Positions 19,099-28,207 of a stretch of 64,000 bases of DNA are shown in pieces. Every line of letters starts with the position of its first letter. The first letter of the stretch is position 1. The position numbers and the translations under genes were made by a program. The stretch is from Nocardiopsis sp. FIRDI 009. Lineage in GTDB: Bacteria > Actinomycetota > Actinomycetes > Streptosporangiales > Streptosporangiaceae. The notes under the pieces were generated by a model. It was not told the DNA's origin and ran no database searches. It saw nothing but the letters and a program-made list of their open reading frames with translations. The stretch spans positions 124,001 to 188,000 of the forward strand of contig NZ_QPNC01000011.1 of the NCBI RefSeq assembly GCF_003386285.1, read 5' to 3'.

Positions 19099-20051
19099 CC
19101 CCCGCCACCGTCGCCGCCTCGGCCCCCGCCCTCGCGGCCCCCATCGGCGGCGGGGAGGCCAGCGCCTTCTGGGTCCTGGGCACCCTGGTCGTCCTGGGCG
19201 CCCTGGGCGTGGTCTTCTCCCGCAAGGCCGTCCACTCGGCCATGTCGATGGCCCTGGCCATGGTCGGGCTGGCCGTCTTCTACGGCATCAACGAGGCGCC
19301 GTTCCTCATGGTCGTCCAGATCGTCGTCTACACCGGCGCGGTCCTGATGCTGTTCCTGTTCGTGCTCATGCTCATCGGCGTCAGCTCGGCCGACTCGCTC
19401 ACCGAGACGCTCGGCGGGCAGCGCGTCCTCACCGCCGTCGTCGCGCTGTGCTTCGTCGGCGCCCTGGCCACCGGGATCACCCGCATCGTCGTGGGCGACC
19501 CGGTCGGCATCGCCGGGGGAGCGGCCGCCGCCGGGGGCAGCATCCCGTGGATCGCCAACGAGCTGCTGCTGCGCTACGTGGTCGCCTTCGAGGCCACCGG
19601 GGCACTGCTCATCACCGCGGTCCTGGGCGCGCTGGTCCTGGCGCACACCGCCCGGACGAAGAAGCGCCGCACCCAGCGGGAGATCTCCGAGGACCGGATC
19701 CGCGGCGACCACCCGACGCCGCTGCCCGGCCCCGGCACCTACGCCCGGCACAACGCGATCGACATGCCCGCGCTGCTGCCGGACGGCACGGTCTCCCAAC
19801 TCTCCCTCAACCCCGTCCTCGCCGCGCGCGACCCGCAGCTCCAGTCGGGCGTGCCGAGCGACTTCCGGGCGGGACGGCCGCCGCTTCCGGGCGGGGCGTC
19901 GGACTCGGCCCGCTCCAAGGAGGGCGAGCCGACGGAGCGGCGCGTCAACGGCTCCGCCGCGGCCCCCGACGGCCCGGACGCCACCGAGGACGGGTCGGAC
20001 GGCGACCACAACGGCAACGGGCAGGAGGTCGAGTCCTCGTGGACCCGATGA
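19095..20051 (+). CDS. nuoJ: NADH-quinone oxidoreductase subunit J
   Basis: A 318-residue membrane subunit. Five helices lie in the first 185 residues, with the family block [20 protein letters not shown], which contains the pi-bulge helix and its Tyr. The start is an unusual TTG in a TTGA overlap with nuoI; the first in-frame ATG would delete helix 1. A disordered Pro/Gly/Asp-rich tail of about 130 residues follows the last helix, longer than in E. coli NuoJ but seen in actinomycetes. Confidence 0.92.
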   Translation: MTPATVAASAPALAAPIGGGEASAFWVLGTLVVLGALGVVFSRKAVHSAMSMALAMVGLAVFYGINEAPFLMVVQIVVYTGAVLMLFLFVLMLIGVSSADSLTETLGGQRVLTAVVALCFVGALATGITRIVVGDPVGIAGGAAAAGGSIPWIANELLLRYVVAFEATGALLITAVLGALVLAHTARTKKRRTQREISEDRIRGDHPTPLPGPGTYARHNAIDMPALLPDGTVSQLSLNPVLAARDPQLQSGVPSDFRAGRPPLPGGASDSARSKEGEPTERRVNGSAAAPDGPDATEDGSDGDHNGNGQEVESSWTR

Positions 20052-20338
20052 ACTACATCGTCCTGGCTTCGCTGATCTTCACCATCGGCGCCGTCGGAGT
20101 CCTCCTCCGACGCAACGCGATCATCGTCTTCATGTGCGTGGAGCTCATGCTCAACGCCTGCAACCTGGCGTTCGTCGCGTTCGCCCGGATGCACGGGGAC
20201 ATCGAGGGGCAGGTCATCGCCTTCTTCGTGATGGTCGTCGCCGCCGCCGAGGTGGTCGTCGGGCTGGCGATCATCATGCAGATCTTCCGAACCCGCAGGT
20301 CGGCGTCGCTCGATGACGCGAACCTGCTCAAGCACTAG
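20039..20338 (+). CDS. nuoK: NADH-quinone oxidoreductase subunit K
   Basis: A 99-residue three-helix subunit of the MrpC type. Conserved proton-path glutamates are present in [16 protein letters not shown] and [12 protein letters not shown]. The end ([14 protein letters not shown]) matches mycobacterial NuoK closely. The GTG at 20039 is preferred over the ATG at 20048: an AGGAGG lies 10 nt before it, and mycobacterial NuoK begins MNPANY, aligning with the longer form. It overlaps the end of nuoJ. Confidence 0.93.
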   Translation: MDPMNYIVLASLIFTIGAVGVLLRRNAIIVFMCVELMLNACNLAFVAFARMHGDIEGQVIAFFVMVVAAAEVVVGLAIIMQIFRTRRSASLDDANLLKH

Positions 20339-20346
20339 AAGGCGAC

Positions 20347-22296
20347 GTGGCAGTGACATCTCACGCATACCTCGCCGCCGAACCCGCGGTGGCGGCCGCG
20401 GCCGACAGCCCGCTGCTGTCGTACGCCTGGCTGCTGATCGCCCTGCCCCTGGCGGGCGCGGCGATCCTCCTGCTGGGCGGGCGGCGCACCAACGCCTGGG
20501 GGCACTGGCTGGCCGTGGCCCTGCCGGTGGCGTCCTTCGCCTGGGCGGTCCTCATCCTGTTCGACCTGCTCGGCCGGGCCGCCGACGCCCGGGCCGTGTC
20601 GGTCCCGGTCTACGAGTGGTTCGCCGCGGGCGGCGTGTCGGCACGGGTCAACCTGCTGGTCGACCCCCTGTCGATCACGTTCGTCCTGCTGATCACGTTC
20701 GTCGGCTCGCTGATCCACATCTACTCGGTCGGCTACATGGCCGAGGACCCCGACCGGCGGCGGTTCTTCGCCTACCTCAACCTGTTCGTGGCCGCCATGC
20801 TCGTGCTGGTGCTCGCGGACAACTTCGTGCTGCTCTTCCTCGGCTGGGAGGGCGTGGGCCTGGCGTCCTACCTGCTCATCGGGTTCTGGCAGTACAAGCC
20901 GAGCGCGGCCACCGCCGCCAAGAAGGCGTTCCTGATCAACCGGGTCGGCGACGTCGGCCTGCTCGTGGCGATCATGATCATGTACACCGCCCTGGGCGCG
21001 GTCGGCTTCAGCGACGTGTTCGCCCAGGTGCCCGGGGTGAGCGACGGCCTGCTGCTGGCGATCGGCCTCCTGCTGCTGCTGGGCGCGTGCGGCAAGTCCG
21101 CGCAGCTTCCGCTCCAGGCGTGGTTGCTCGACGCGATGGAGGGCCCGACCCCGGTGTCGGCGCTCATCCACGCGGCGACGATGGTCACCGCCGGTGTGTA
21201 CCTGGTGGTGCGCGCCGGACCGATCTACGAGGGCGCGCCCGTCGCCCAGACCGCCGTCGCGGTGGTCGGCGCCGCGACGATGATCGCGGGCGGGATCATC
21301 GCCTCGGCCAAGGACGACATCAAGAAGTCCCTGGCCGGGTCGACGATGAGCCAGATCGGGATGATGGTCCTGGCCGCCGGGCTCGGACCGGTCGGCTACG
21401 TGGCCGCCATCGCCCACCTGGTCACGCACGGCTTCTTCAAGGCCGGGCTGTTCCTGGGCGCCGGGTCGGTCATGCACGCCATGAACGACGGCGTGGACAT
21501 GCGCCGGTACGGCGGACTGGGCCGGGTCATGCCGGTCACCTTCGCCACCTTCGGCCTCGGCTACCTCGCCATCATCGGCGTTCCGCTGCTGTCCGGCTGG
21601 TGGACCAAGGAGAGCATCATCTCCGCGGCCTTCGACCTCGGCGGCACGCAGGGAACGGTGCTCGGCGCCGCCGTCATCGTCGGCGCGGGCCTGACCGCCT
21701 TCTACATGTCGCGGATGGTCTTCATGACCTTCCTCGGCCAGAAGCGGTGGGACGAGGGGGTGCACCCGCACGAGTCTCCGCGCGTGATGACCGCGCCGAT
21801 GGTCGTGCTGGCGATCGGCTCCACCGCGCTGGGCGCCTTCCTGATGTTCGGCGACCGGTTCGCGGGCTTCCTCGCCCCGGCCGTGGCCGCCGAGCCGCAC
21901 CACTTCGACGTGGCGCACGCCCTCACCTCCCCCTACGGCCTGGCCGCCCTGGGCGCGCTCGTGCTCGGTGTGGCGGCGGCCTGGGCGGTGTACCTGCGCA
22001 GGCCGGTCGCGCGGACCGCGCCCGCCGGCAACCTCGTCACCGTCGCGGCCAGCAGGGAGCTGTACGGCAACGAGATCAACGAGGAGCTGTTCATGAAGCC
22101 CGGACAGATCCTCACCAAGGCCCTGGTCGTGGTCGAGGACAAGGTCATCGACGCGGCGGTGGACGGGCTCGGCATGGGTGTGCGCGACTCCTCCCGCGGG
22201 CTGGGCCGGGCCCAGACTGGGTTCGCCCGCACGTACGCGCTCACCATGCTCTTCGGCGCCGTGATCGTCGCCGCGACGCTGGTTGTGAGGTTGTAG
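20347..22296 (+). CDS. nuoL: NADH-quinone oxidoreductase subunit L
   Basis: A 649-residue antiporter-like proton channel subunit. The MrpA-type core is seen in LFLGWEGVGLASYLLIGFW, the key lysine region AWLLDAMEGPTPVSALIHAA, and DDIKKSLAGSTMSQIGMM. The C-terminal lateral helix that clamps the membrane arm is represented by the long amphipathic segment after residue ~590. The start is a GTG 8 nt after nuoK; a GTG six bases later is also possible. Confidence 0.95.
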   Translation: MAVTSHAYLAAEPAVAAAADSPLLSYAWLLIALPLAGAAILLLGGRRTNAWGHWLAVALPVASFAWAVLILFDLLGRAADARAVSVPVYEWFAAGGVSARVNLLVDPLSITFVLLITFVGSLIHIYSVGYMAEDPDRRRFFAYLNLFVAAMLVLVLADNFVLLFLGWEGVGLASYLLIGFWQYKPSAATAAKKAFLINRVGDVGLLVAIMIMYTALGAVGFSDVFAQVPGVSDGLLLAIGLLLLLGACGKSAQLPLQAWLLDAMEGPTPVSALIHAATMVTAGVYLVVRAGPIYEGAPVAQTAVAVVGAATMIAGGIIASAKDDIKKSLAGSTMSQIGMMVLAAGLGPVGYVAAIAHLVTHGFFKAGLFLGAGSVMHAMNDGVDMRRYGGLGRVMPVTFATFGLGYLAIIGVPLLSGWWTKESIISAAFDLGGTQGTVLGAAVIVGAGLTAFYMSRMVFMTFLGQKRWDEGVHPHESPRVMTAPMVVLAIGSTALGAFLMFGDRFAGFLAPAVAAEPHHFDVAHALTSPYGLAALGALVLGVAAAWAVYLRRPVARTAPAGNLVTVAASRELYGNEINEELFMKPGQILTKALVVVEDKVIDAAVDGLGMGVRDSSRGLGRAQTGFARTYALTMLFGAVIVAATLVVRL

Positions 22297-22299
22297 ACA

Positions 22300-23835
22300 A
22301 TGATCCCCTGGCTCACCATCGCGATCGCGCTCCCCGCGGTCGGCGCGGTCGTCCTCTGGGCGACCCCGCGCGGCTCGGCCGAGGCCGCCAAACGCATCGC
22401 CCTGGGCTTCTCCCTGGGCACGCTGCTCGTCATCGCGGCGATGGCGCTGCGCTTCGACGTCTCCGCCGCGGGACGGTTCCAGTTCGAGGAGGTGTACCCG
22501 TGGATCCCCTACTTCGGGGTCCACTACGCGGTCGGCGTCGACGGCGTCGCGCTCGCGCTCATCCTGATGTCGGCGGTCCTCGTGCCGCTGGTCGTGCTGG
22601 CGGCGTGGAACGAACACGACGACCGCGAGGACGGCGGGCGCGCCTACCTCGCCCTCGTCCTGGTGCTGGAGGCGATGATGGTCGGCGTCTTCGCCGCCAC
22701 CGACGTCTTCCTGTTCTACGTCTTCTTCGAGGCGATGCTCATCCCGGTCTACTTCATGATCGGGCGGTACGGGCGCGGCGACGAGCGGTCGCGCGCAGCC
22801 GTGAAGTTCCTGCTGTACAGCCTCGCGGGCGGCCTGGTCATGCTGGTCGCGGTGATCGGCGTGTACGTGTACGGCGGCACCTTCCTGTGGACCGACCTGG
22901 TCGCGGACGGCGGCCCGCTGCGGGCGGTCTCGCCCGAGGTCGCGCGGTGGCTGTTCCTCGGCTTCTTCATCGCCTTCGCGATCAAGGCGCCGATGTGGCC
23001 CGTGCACACCTGGCTGCCGTCGGCGGCCGGGGCGTCGCGGCCCGGCACGGCGGTCCTGCTGGTCGGTGTGCTGGACAAGGTCGGCACCTACGGGATGCTC
23101 CGGTACTGCATGGAGCTGTTCCCCGGGGCGATCTCGTGGTTCGTGTGGCCGGTGGTCGGCCTGAGCCTGGTGAGCATCGTCTACGGGGCGATCCTCGCCA
23201 TCGGCCAGACCGACATGATGCGCCTGGTCGCCTACACGTCCGTGTCCCACTTCGGCTTCATCACCCTGGGCATCTTCGCCCTGACCCAGGAGGGGCAGGC
23301 GGGCGCCGCCCTGTACATGGTCAACCACGGGTTCGCGACGGGGGCGCTGTTCCTCATCGTGGGCTTCCTCATCGCCCGCCGCGGCTCGGCGCTCATCGCC
23401 GACTACGGCGGTGTGCAGAAGATCGCCCCCAAGCTCGCCGGGACCTTCCTGGTCGTGGGACTGGCCGGGCTCGCGCTGCCCGGCCTCGCCCCGTTCGTCA
23501 GCGAGTTCCTGGTGTTCGTCGGGGTGTACGAGTTCAACGCGGTCCCGGCGGTCCTGGCCACGGCCGGCGTCGTCCTGGCCGCGCTCTACATCCTGTGGAT
23601 GTACCAGCGCACCATGACCGGCCCGGTCCCGGAGAAGCTGTCCGGACTGCGTGACCTGTCCGGGCGCGAGGCATGGGCGGTCAGCCCGCTGGTCGCCCTC
23701 ATCATCGCGTTCGGCGTCTACCCGCAGCCGCTGCTGGACGTGATCAACCCCGCCGTCGAACGCACCGTCGACGAGGACACCTCCGAGGTCGGCGCGGTCG
23801 CCGACGGCGGCGCACAGGAAGGAGACGAGGAGTGA
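22300..23835 (+). CDS. nuoM: NADH-quinone oxidoreductase subunit M
   Basis: A 511-residue antiporter-like subunit. Landmarks are FFEAMLIPVYFMIGRYGRG with its conserved Glu, KAPMWPVHTWLPSAAGASRP, and DMMRLVAYTSVSHFGFI with the channel lysine/histidine positions. Fourteen or so helices are predicted. It starts 3 nt after nuoL and ends in a GTGA overlap with nuoN. Confidence 0.95.
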   Translation: MIPWLTIAIALPAVGAVVLWATPRGSAEAAKRIALGFSLGTLLVIAAMALRFDVSAAGRFQFEEVYPWIPYFGVHYAVGVDGVALALILMSAVLVPLVVLAAWNEHDDREDGGRAYLALVLVLEAMMVGVFAATDVFLFYVFFEAMLIPVYFMIGRYGRGDERSRAAVKFLLYSLAGGLVMLVAVIGVYVYGGTFLWTDLVADGGPLRAVSPEVARWLFLGFFIAFAIKAPMWPVHTWLPSAAGASRPGTAVLLVGVLDKVGTYGMLRYCMELFPGAISWFVWPVVGLSLVSIVYGAILAIGQTDMMRLVAYTSVSHFGFITLGIFALTQEGQAGAALYMVNHGFATGALFLIVGFLIARRGSALIADYGGVQKIAPKLAGTFLVVGLAGLALPGLAPFVSEFLVFVGVYEFNAVPAVLATAGVVLAALYILWMYQRTMTGPVPEKLSGLRDLSGREAWAVSPLVALIIAFGVYPQPLLDVINPAVERTVDEDTSEVGAVADGGAQEGDEE

Positions 23836-25496
23836 TCCCCCTCATCCCCGCCGAGGCGGTGGAGCCGACGCTCCCCGGACTCACCGAGGCGGCACCGGAA
23901 CTGGACTGGTGGCTGTTCGCGCCGCTGCTGACCGTGTTCGCGGCGGGTGTGCTCGCCGTGCTGTTCGAGGCGTTCGTGCCCGGCGCGCGACGCCGGGGGC
24001 TCCAGCTCGGGCTCGCCGTCGTCGCCCTGCTCACCACGTTCGTCCTGCTGCTCGTCCAGATGGGCACCGTCCCGGAGGAGGGCGCGCTGCTGGCCGCCGG
24101 GGTGCTGGCCGTGGACCGGACGGTCCTGTTCTTCCAGGGCACGATCACGGTCCTGGCACTGGTCAGCCTCATGCTCATCGCCGAGCGCCGGCACGGCCGC
24201 GACGCCTTCGCCGCCCAGGCGGCCACGGTGCCCGGCAGCGAGGAGGAGCGCGCCCACATCATGGCGGGCTCCCAGCACACCGAGGTCTACCCGCTGGTGC
24301 TGTTCGCGGTGCTGGGGATGCTCATGTTCCCGGCGTCCAACGACTTCCTCACCATGTTCATCGCCCTGGAGGTGATGAGCCTGCCGCTGTACCTGATGTG
24401 CGGACTGGCCCGCCGTCGCCGCCTCTTCTCGCAGGAGGCCGCGGTCAAGTACTTCCTGCTGGGCGCGTTCGCCTCGGCGTTCTTCCTGTTCGGCATCGCG
24501 ATGGTCTACGGGTACGCGGGCTCGGTGAACTTCGCCGACGTGCGCGCCGCCGTGGAGAGCGGGGGCGCGGCGATCTTCGAGGGCGGCGACGGACGTCCGC
24601 TGCTGCTCATGGGGATCGGTCTGGTCGGGGTCGGCCTGCTGTTCAAGGTCGGCGCGGTGCCCTTCCACAACTGGAAGCCGGACGTCTACCAGGGCGCCCC
24701 GACGCCGATCACCGCGCTCATGGCCTCGTGCACCCTGGTCGCCGCGTTCGGCGCGCTGCTGCGGGTGTTCTTCGTCCCGTTCGGCGGTTCGGCGGACGTG
24801 TGGGAGCCCATGCTGTGGACGGTGGCGATTCTCACGATGGTCGCTGCCGCGGTCATCGCGGTGACCCAGCGGGACGTCAAGCGGCTGCTCGCCTACTCGT
24901 CGGTGGTGCACGCCGGGTTCGTGCTCACCGCGGTCGTCGCCAACAGCGTCGAGGGGCTCGCTGGCGCCATGTTCTACCTGGCCGCCTACGGCTTCACCAC
25001 GCTGGGCGCCTTCGCCGTGGTGACGCTGGTGCGCACCCGCGACGGGAGTCAGGAACTGGGCGACCTCGACCGCTGGGCGGGGCTGGGGCGGCGCTCCCCG
25101 GCGCTGGCCGGATCACTGGGCCTGTTCCTGCTCGCCTTCGCCGGGATCCCGCTCACGAGCGGGTTCATCGGCAAGTTCGCCGTGTTCGAGGCGGCCCTGG
25201 CGGCGGGCGCCGCGCCGCTCGTGGTCGTGGGTGTCCTCAGCAGCGCCGTCACCGCGTTCTTCTACGTCCGGATCATCGTCGTGATGTTCTTCCGGGACCC
25301 GGAGGGGGAGGGCCCGAGCGTCGCTCCGGCCGGGGTGCTCACGGGCGGGGTGATCGCCCTGGGGGTGGCCGCCACGTTGCTCCTGGGTGTCCTCCCGGGG
25401 CCGCTGCTGGAGAATCTCCTGCCGGCCACGGAACCGGGTTCGCAGCCCGCCACGGTGACGGTGTACCAGGTCACGGCGGATATCGGCACCGGCTGA
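23832..25496 (+). CDS. nuoN: NADH-quinone oxidoreductase subunit N
   Basis: A 554-residue antiporter-like subunit, the last of the operon. Family landmarks are IALEVMSLPLYLMCGLARR, KVGAVPFHNWKPDVYQGAP (containing the conserved channel lysine) and DVKRLLAYSSVVHAGFVL. It is about 60 residues longer than E. coli NuoN, because of an N-terminal hydrophilic segment and a loop near residues 120-150, as in other actinomycetes. The GTG start overlaps nuoM. Confidence 0.95.
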   Translation: MIPLIPAEAVEPTLPGLTEAAPELDWWLFAPLLTVFAAGVLAVLFEAFVPGARRRGLQLGLAVVALLTTFVLLLVQMGTVPEEGALLAAGVLAVDRTVLFFQGTITVLALVSLMLIAERRHGRDAFAAQAATVPGSEEERAHIMAGSQHTEVYPLVLFAVLGMLMFPASNDFLTMFIALEVMSLPLYLMCGLARRRRLFSQEAAVKYFLLGAFASAFFLFGIAMVYGYAGSVNFADVRAAVESGGAAIFEGGDGRPLLLMGIGLVGVGLLFKVGAVPFHNWKPDVYQGAPTPITALMASCTLVAAFGALLRVFFVPFGGSADVWEPMLWTVAILTMVAAAVIAVTQRDVKRLLAYSSVVHAGFVLTAVVANSVEGLAGAMFYLAAYGFTTLGAFAVVTLVRTRDGSQELGDLDRWAGLGRRSPALAGSLGLFLLAFAGIPLTSGFIGKFAVFEAALAAGAAPLVVVGVLSSAVTAFFYVRIIVVMFFRDPEGEGPSVAPAGVLTGGVIALGVAATLLLGVLPGPLLENLLPATEPGSQPATVTVYQVTADIGTG

Positions 25497-25516
25497 CCGG
25501 CTACCCGGGTGTGGCT

Positions 25517-25545
25517 TTGGCTCTGCAATCCGGGTCGGATACCGT
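25517..25545 (+). promoter_or_regulatory. Candidate promoter of the polyprenyl synthase gene
   Basis: TTGGCT (25517-25522) and TACCGT (25540-25545) are separated by 17 nt, the optimal spacing for a housekeeping sigma factor. It lies just after nuoN and would give an approximately 85-nt leader containing the hairpin at 25574. Confidence 0.5.
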
Positions 25546-25573
25546 GGCAAGTCGGATCATGTTCATGTGCTGA

Positions 25574-25614
25574 GCGCGCGGTGGGTCCTCCGCCCCGGAG
25601 GACCACCCGCGCGC
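25574..25614 (+). terminator. Strong hairpin between nuoN and the polyprenyl synthase
   Basis: A 19-bp stem with a 2-nt internal mismatch (25574-25592 with 25596-25614) closes on a CCC loop. It can end nuo transcripts. If the 25517 promoter is real, it also sits in the leader of the next gene and could act as an attenuator. Confidence 0.65.
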
Positions 25615-25638
25615 CCTCTCGACAGGTGGAGCTTTACG

Positions 25639-26643
25639 GTGAGCGGTGCTGTCCCGAGCGGGTTTCTCGCTCTGCCGAGAGTCGACCCGACACTCGCCCG
25701 GGAGATCCAGGCCGGCCTGGACGAGGTCGAGGACCTGCTCAGGTCGACGGTGGAGTCCAGCAACCCCATGCTGACGGAGGCCGCCTCCCACCTGATCACC
25801 GCCGGGGGCAAGCGGTTCCGCGCCACGCTCGTGCTGCTCGCCGCGCGCTTCGGCGACCCGTCGGTGCCCGACCTCATCCCGGCCGCCGCCGTGGTGGAGC
25901 TGACCCACATGGCGACCCTGTACCACGACGACGTCATGGACGAGGCGGAGCTGCGGCGCGGCGAGCCCAGCGCCAACCAGCGCTGGGGCAACAACATCGC
26001 CATCCTCACCGGCGACTACGTGTTCGCCAAGGCATCGGAGCTGCTCGCCGACCTGGGCGCCGAGGCGGTCCGGTTGCAGGCGGCCACGTTCGGCCGCCTC
26101 GTCCAGGGGCAGATCCTGGAGACGTCCGGGCCGCTGGAGGGCGCCGACCCGCTGGAGCACTACCTCCGGGTGATCAGCGACAAGACCGCGTCGCTCATCG
26201 CGTCCTCGGCCGAGTTCGGCGGCATGTTCGGCAAGGTCGACCCGGAGCTCGTGGGCACGCTCACCCGGGCCAGCGACGCGATCGGGATGGCCTTCCAGAT
26301 CTCCGACGACCTGCTCGACGTCGCCAGCGAGACCGCCGACTCCGGTAAGACCCCCGGCACGGACCTGCGGGAGGGTGTGCTCACCCTGCCGATGTTCTAC
26401 GCGCTGCGGTCGACCGCCCCGGAGGACGAACGGCTGCGGTCGCTGCTGGGCCGCCCCCTGGGCGATGAGGAGGCCGAGGAGGCCCTCGCCCTGCTGCGCC
26501 GCCACCCGGCGATGGGCGAGGCCGAGGCGACGCTGAACCGCTGGGCCGACCTGGCGCGGTCCGAGCTGGCCACGCTGCCCGAGGGCCCGGCGCGCGGCGC
26601 CTTCGAGGCCCTGTGCGACTACGTGGTGCGCCGCTCCGGCTGA
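25639..26643 (+). CDS. Long-chain polyprenyl diphosphate synthase (probable menaquinone side chain)
   Basis: A 334-residue trans-isoprenyl diphosphate synthase. Both aspartate-rich motifs are present: DDVMD (97-101) and DDLLD (223-227). The residues four and five before the first motif are Thr93 and Ala92. Small residues there are the hallmark of long-chain (octa- to decaprenyl) enzymes, whereas Phe/Tyr would give C15-C20. The product is therefore probably the menaquinone tail, in line with menG and menJ nearby. The GTG start has a GGAG Shine-Dalgarno; the frame is open back to 25567, across the hairpin. Confidence 0.88.
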   Translation: MSGAVPSGFLALPRVDPTLAREIQAGLDEVEDLLRSTVESSNPMLTEAASHLITAGGKRFRATLVLLAARFGDPSVPDLIPAAAVVELTHMATLYHDDVMDEAELRRGEPSANQRWGNNIAILTGDYVFAKASELLADLGAEAVRLQAATFGRLVQGQILETSGPLEGADPLEHYLRVISDKTASLIASSAEFGGMFGKVDPELVGTLTRASDAIGMAFQISDDLLDVASETADSGKTPGTDLREGVLTLPMFYALRSTAPEDERLRSLLGRPLGDEEAEEALALLRRHPAMGEAEATLNRWADLARSELATLPEGPARGAFEALCDYVVRRSG

Positions 26644-26666
26644 CCCCCCGGACGGACACGGAACCA

Positions 26667-26705
26667 CGACGGCCCCGCCGCCCGGTCCGGGGGGCGGGGC
26701 CGTCG
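26667..26705. terminator. Bidirectional terminator after the polyprenyl synthase
   Basis: A perfect 13-bp stem (CGACGGCCCCGCC, 26667-26679, with 26693-26705) lies between two convergent genes. Confidence 0.82.
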
Positions 26706-26722
26706 ACCTCGTTCGGGAGGGG

Positions 26723-27991
26723 TCAGCTCACGACCGGCAGGGCCTCGTGGCCGGGCAGTTCGGTGAAGGTCGGGTGGTGGGTCAGGCCGTCGTCCTCGGC
26801 GGGGGCCTGGACGGGGCCGCCGCCCTCGATCGACACCAGGTCGCTGGTGTCGAGTTCCTCCAGCATGGAGGGGCCCTGGCCCAGCGCGTCGACCAGGTCC
26901 TCGGCGGTCCGGGTGTCGACGCCCTCGGCCACGCGGGGCAGGCCGCCCTCGGTCACCTCGGGCAGCGCCCTGGTCAGGTCGCCCAACCCGCCCGCGGCCG
27001 GGGCGCTCTGGGCGACGGTCATGGTCAGGGGCTCGTCCATGTTGCGCTGGCCCACCAGGCCGAGGATCTCGCCCTCACCGAGGTTGACGTAGTTGTCGTC
27101 GGTGACCGGGTTGGACTCCACGAGGTCCTGGGCCTGCTTGGGGGTCTCCAGGCCGAAGACGTAGGCCATGTCCCAGATGTTCGGGACGGTGGTGGCGGCC
27201 GAGCTCTGGCGGACGGTGCCGGTGTCCTCGGCCAGCGGCAGGTCCGCCACGTCGCTGAGGGCCAGCGAGTTGTCGCCGGTCAGCCCGGTCAGGTCCGTGG
27301 CCTCGGGCAGCCCGGAGCCCTCGGCGAGTGGCAGCTCGGCCCCCTCGGTCAGGCCGGACAGTTCGGAGGGGTGGGCCAGTCGGGTCAGCTCGGAGGGCGC
27401 GGGGACGTCCAGCTCGTCCTTGAGGTCGTGCGTGGCCTGGACGGTGTGCGGCAGCACCCGGCCGGCGGAGTCCCCGACCCGGCCGCCCGCGTCGTTGGCC
27501 GTGTCCTCGACCAGCCCGCCGAGGTCCTCCAGGGACTCCCCGGCGTCCGTGGCGGACTCGGTCACGGCGTCACCGGCCGAGTGGCCGATCGTGTGGTGCG
27601 GGTCGCCGTCGAGGCCGGTGGCGTCCTGCGTCTCGGCGACGGCGTCGCCCACGGCCGGGAGCGGGCTCTGGACGTCGGTCACGGGGGTGACCAGACGGCC
27701 GGACTCGGGCAGCGGCGCGGACAGGTCGGGGGCGGGCTTGGCCGGGTCGTGCGCGGTCCGCTGGAGCTCCTGCAGCACGGAGTCGGCGATGGGGACGGCG
27801 CCCTCGGGGGCCAGACCGCGCATCGTCGGGGCGACGCCCTCCACGAGGGCCCGTTCGACGAGGGGGGCGACCGCGTGGGTGGGGGACTCCAGCGTGTCGG
27901 CGCCGGCGACGCCCGCGCCCAGGGCGACGAAACCGGCCGTCCCGGCAGCGAGGACGAGGGTTCGGGCTGAGGTCCGCTTGACCTGCGTCAT
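26723..27991 (-). CDS. Large secreted acidic protein of unknown function
   Basis: A 422-residue exported protein. The Sec signal spans residues 1-31 and cleaves near AGVAGA/DTLES. The mature chain has no cysteine and is very acidic. It is built of short degenerate units with Leu-Pro-Leu, Asp-Leu-Thr-Gly-Leu and Ser-Asp-Val-Ala-Asp-Leu patterns, suggesting a long, partly disordered surface or matrix protein. A more ordered block (WDMAYVFGLETPKQAQDLV, about 275-293) interrupts them. I do not recognise a family. ATG with an AAGG Shine-Dalgarno. A second exported protein with a similar ADTL mature start lies immediately upstream. Confidence 0.6.
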   Translation of the reverse strand: MTQVKRTSARTLVLAAGTAGFVALGAGVAGADTLESPTHAVAPLVERALVEGVAPTMRGLAPEGAVPIADSVLQELQRTAHDPAKPAPDLSAPLPESGRLVTPVTDVQSPLPAVGDAVAETQDATGLDGDPHHTIGHSAGDAVTESATDAGESLEDLGGLVEDTANDAGGRVGDSAGRVLPHTVQATHDLKDELDVPAPSELTRLAHPSELSGLTEGAELPLAEGSGLPEATDLTGLTGDNSLALSDVADLPLAEDTGTVRQSSAATTVPNIWDMAYVFGLETPKQAQDLVESNPVTDDNYVNLGEGEILGLVGQRNMDEPLTMTVAQSAPAAGGLGDLTRALPEVTEGGLPRVAEGVDTRTAEDLVDALGQGPSMLEELDTSDLVSIEGGGPVQAPAEDDGLTHHPTFTELPGHEALPVVS

Positions 27992-28165
27992 GGTTAACCT
28001 TCCAGAACTCTGTTGCGTGGATACGAGGCGGCCGGTCGCGCGACGGGTGCGCGTGGGCCGGAGCCGGAGGAGCTGTGGACCACCGGCTGACGTGAATCAC
28101 GTGAGCGAGCGCACGGGACTCAGGTCAGCTCCCAGAACGTGGACGGGCGCGTGGGGCCCGGGCTG

Positions 28166-28207
28166 GGACCGGTCCGGGGCACGGCGGGCGTGCCCGGGGG
28201 CCGGTCC
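28166..28207 (-). terminator. Terminator hairpin after the 28207 gene
   Basis: GGACCGG/CCGGTCC outer arms and GGGCACG/CGTGCCC inner arms form an interrupted long stem just beyond the stop codon of the minus-strand gene. Upstream of it on the plus strand (27992-28165) I see only the leader of the 26723 gene. Confidence 0.6.

Noticed and set aside
20335..23328. 997-codon minus-strand open frame opposite nuoL and nuoM
   Set aside because: Its product is Asp/Arg/Gly/His-rich without any domain, and the opposite strand encodes intact complex I subunits.
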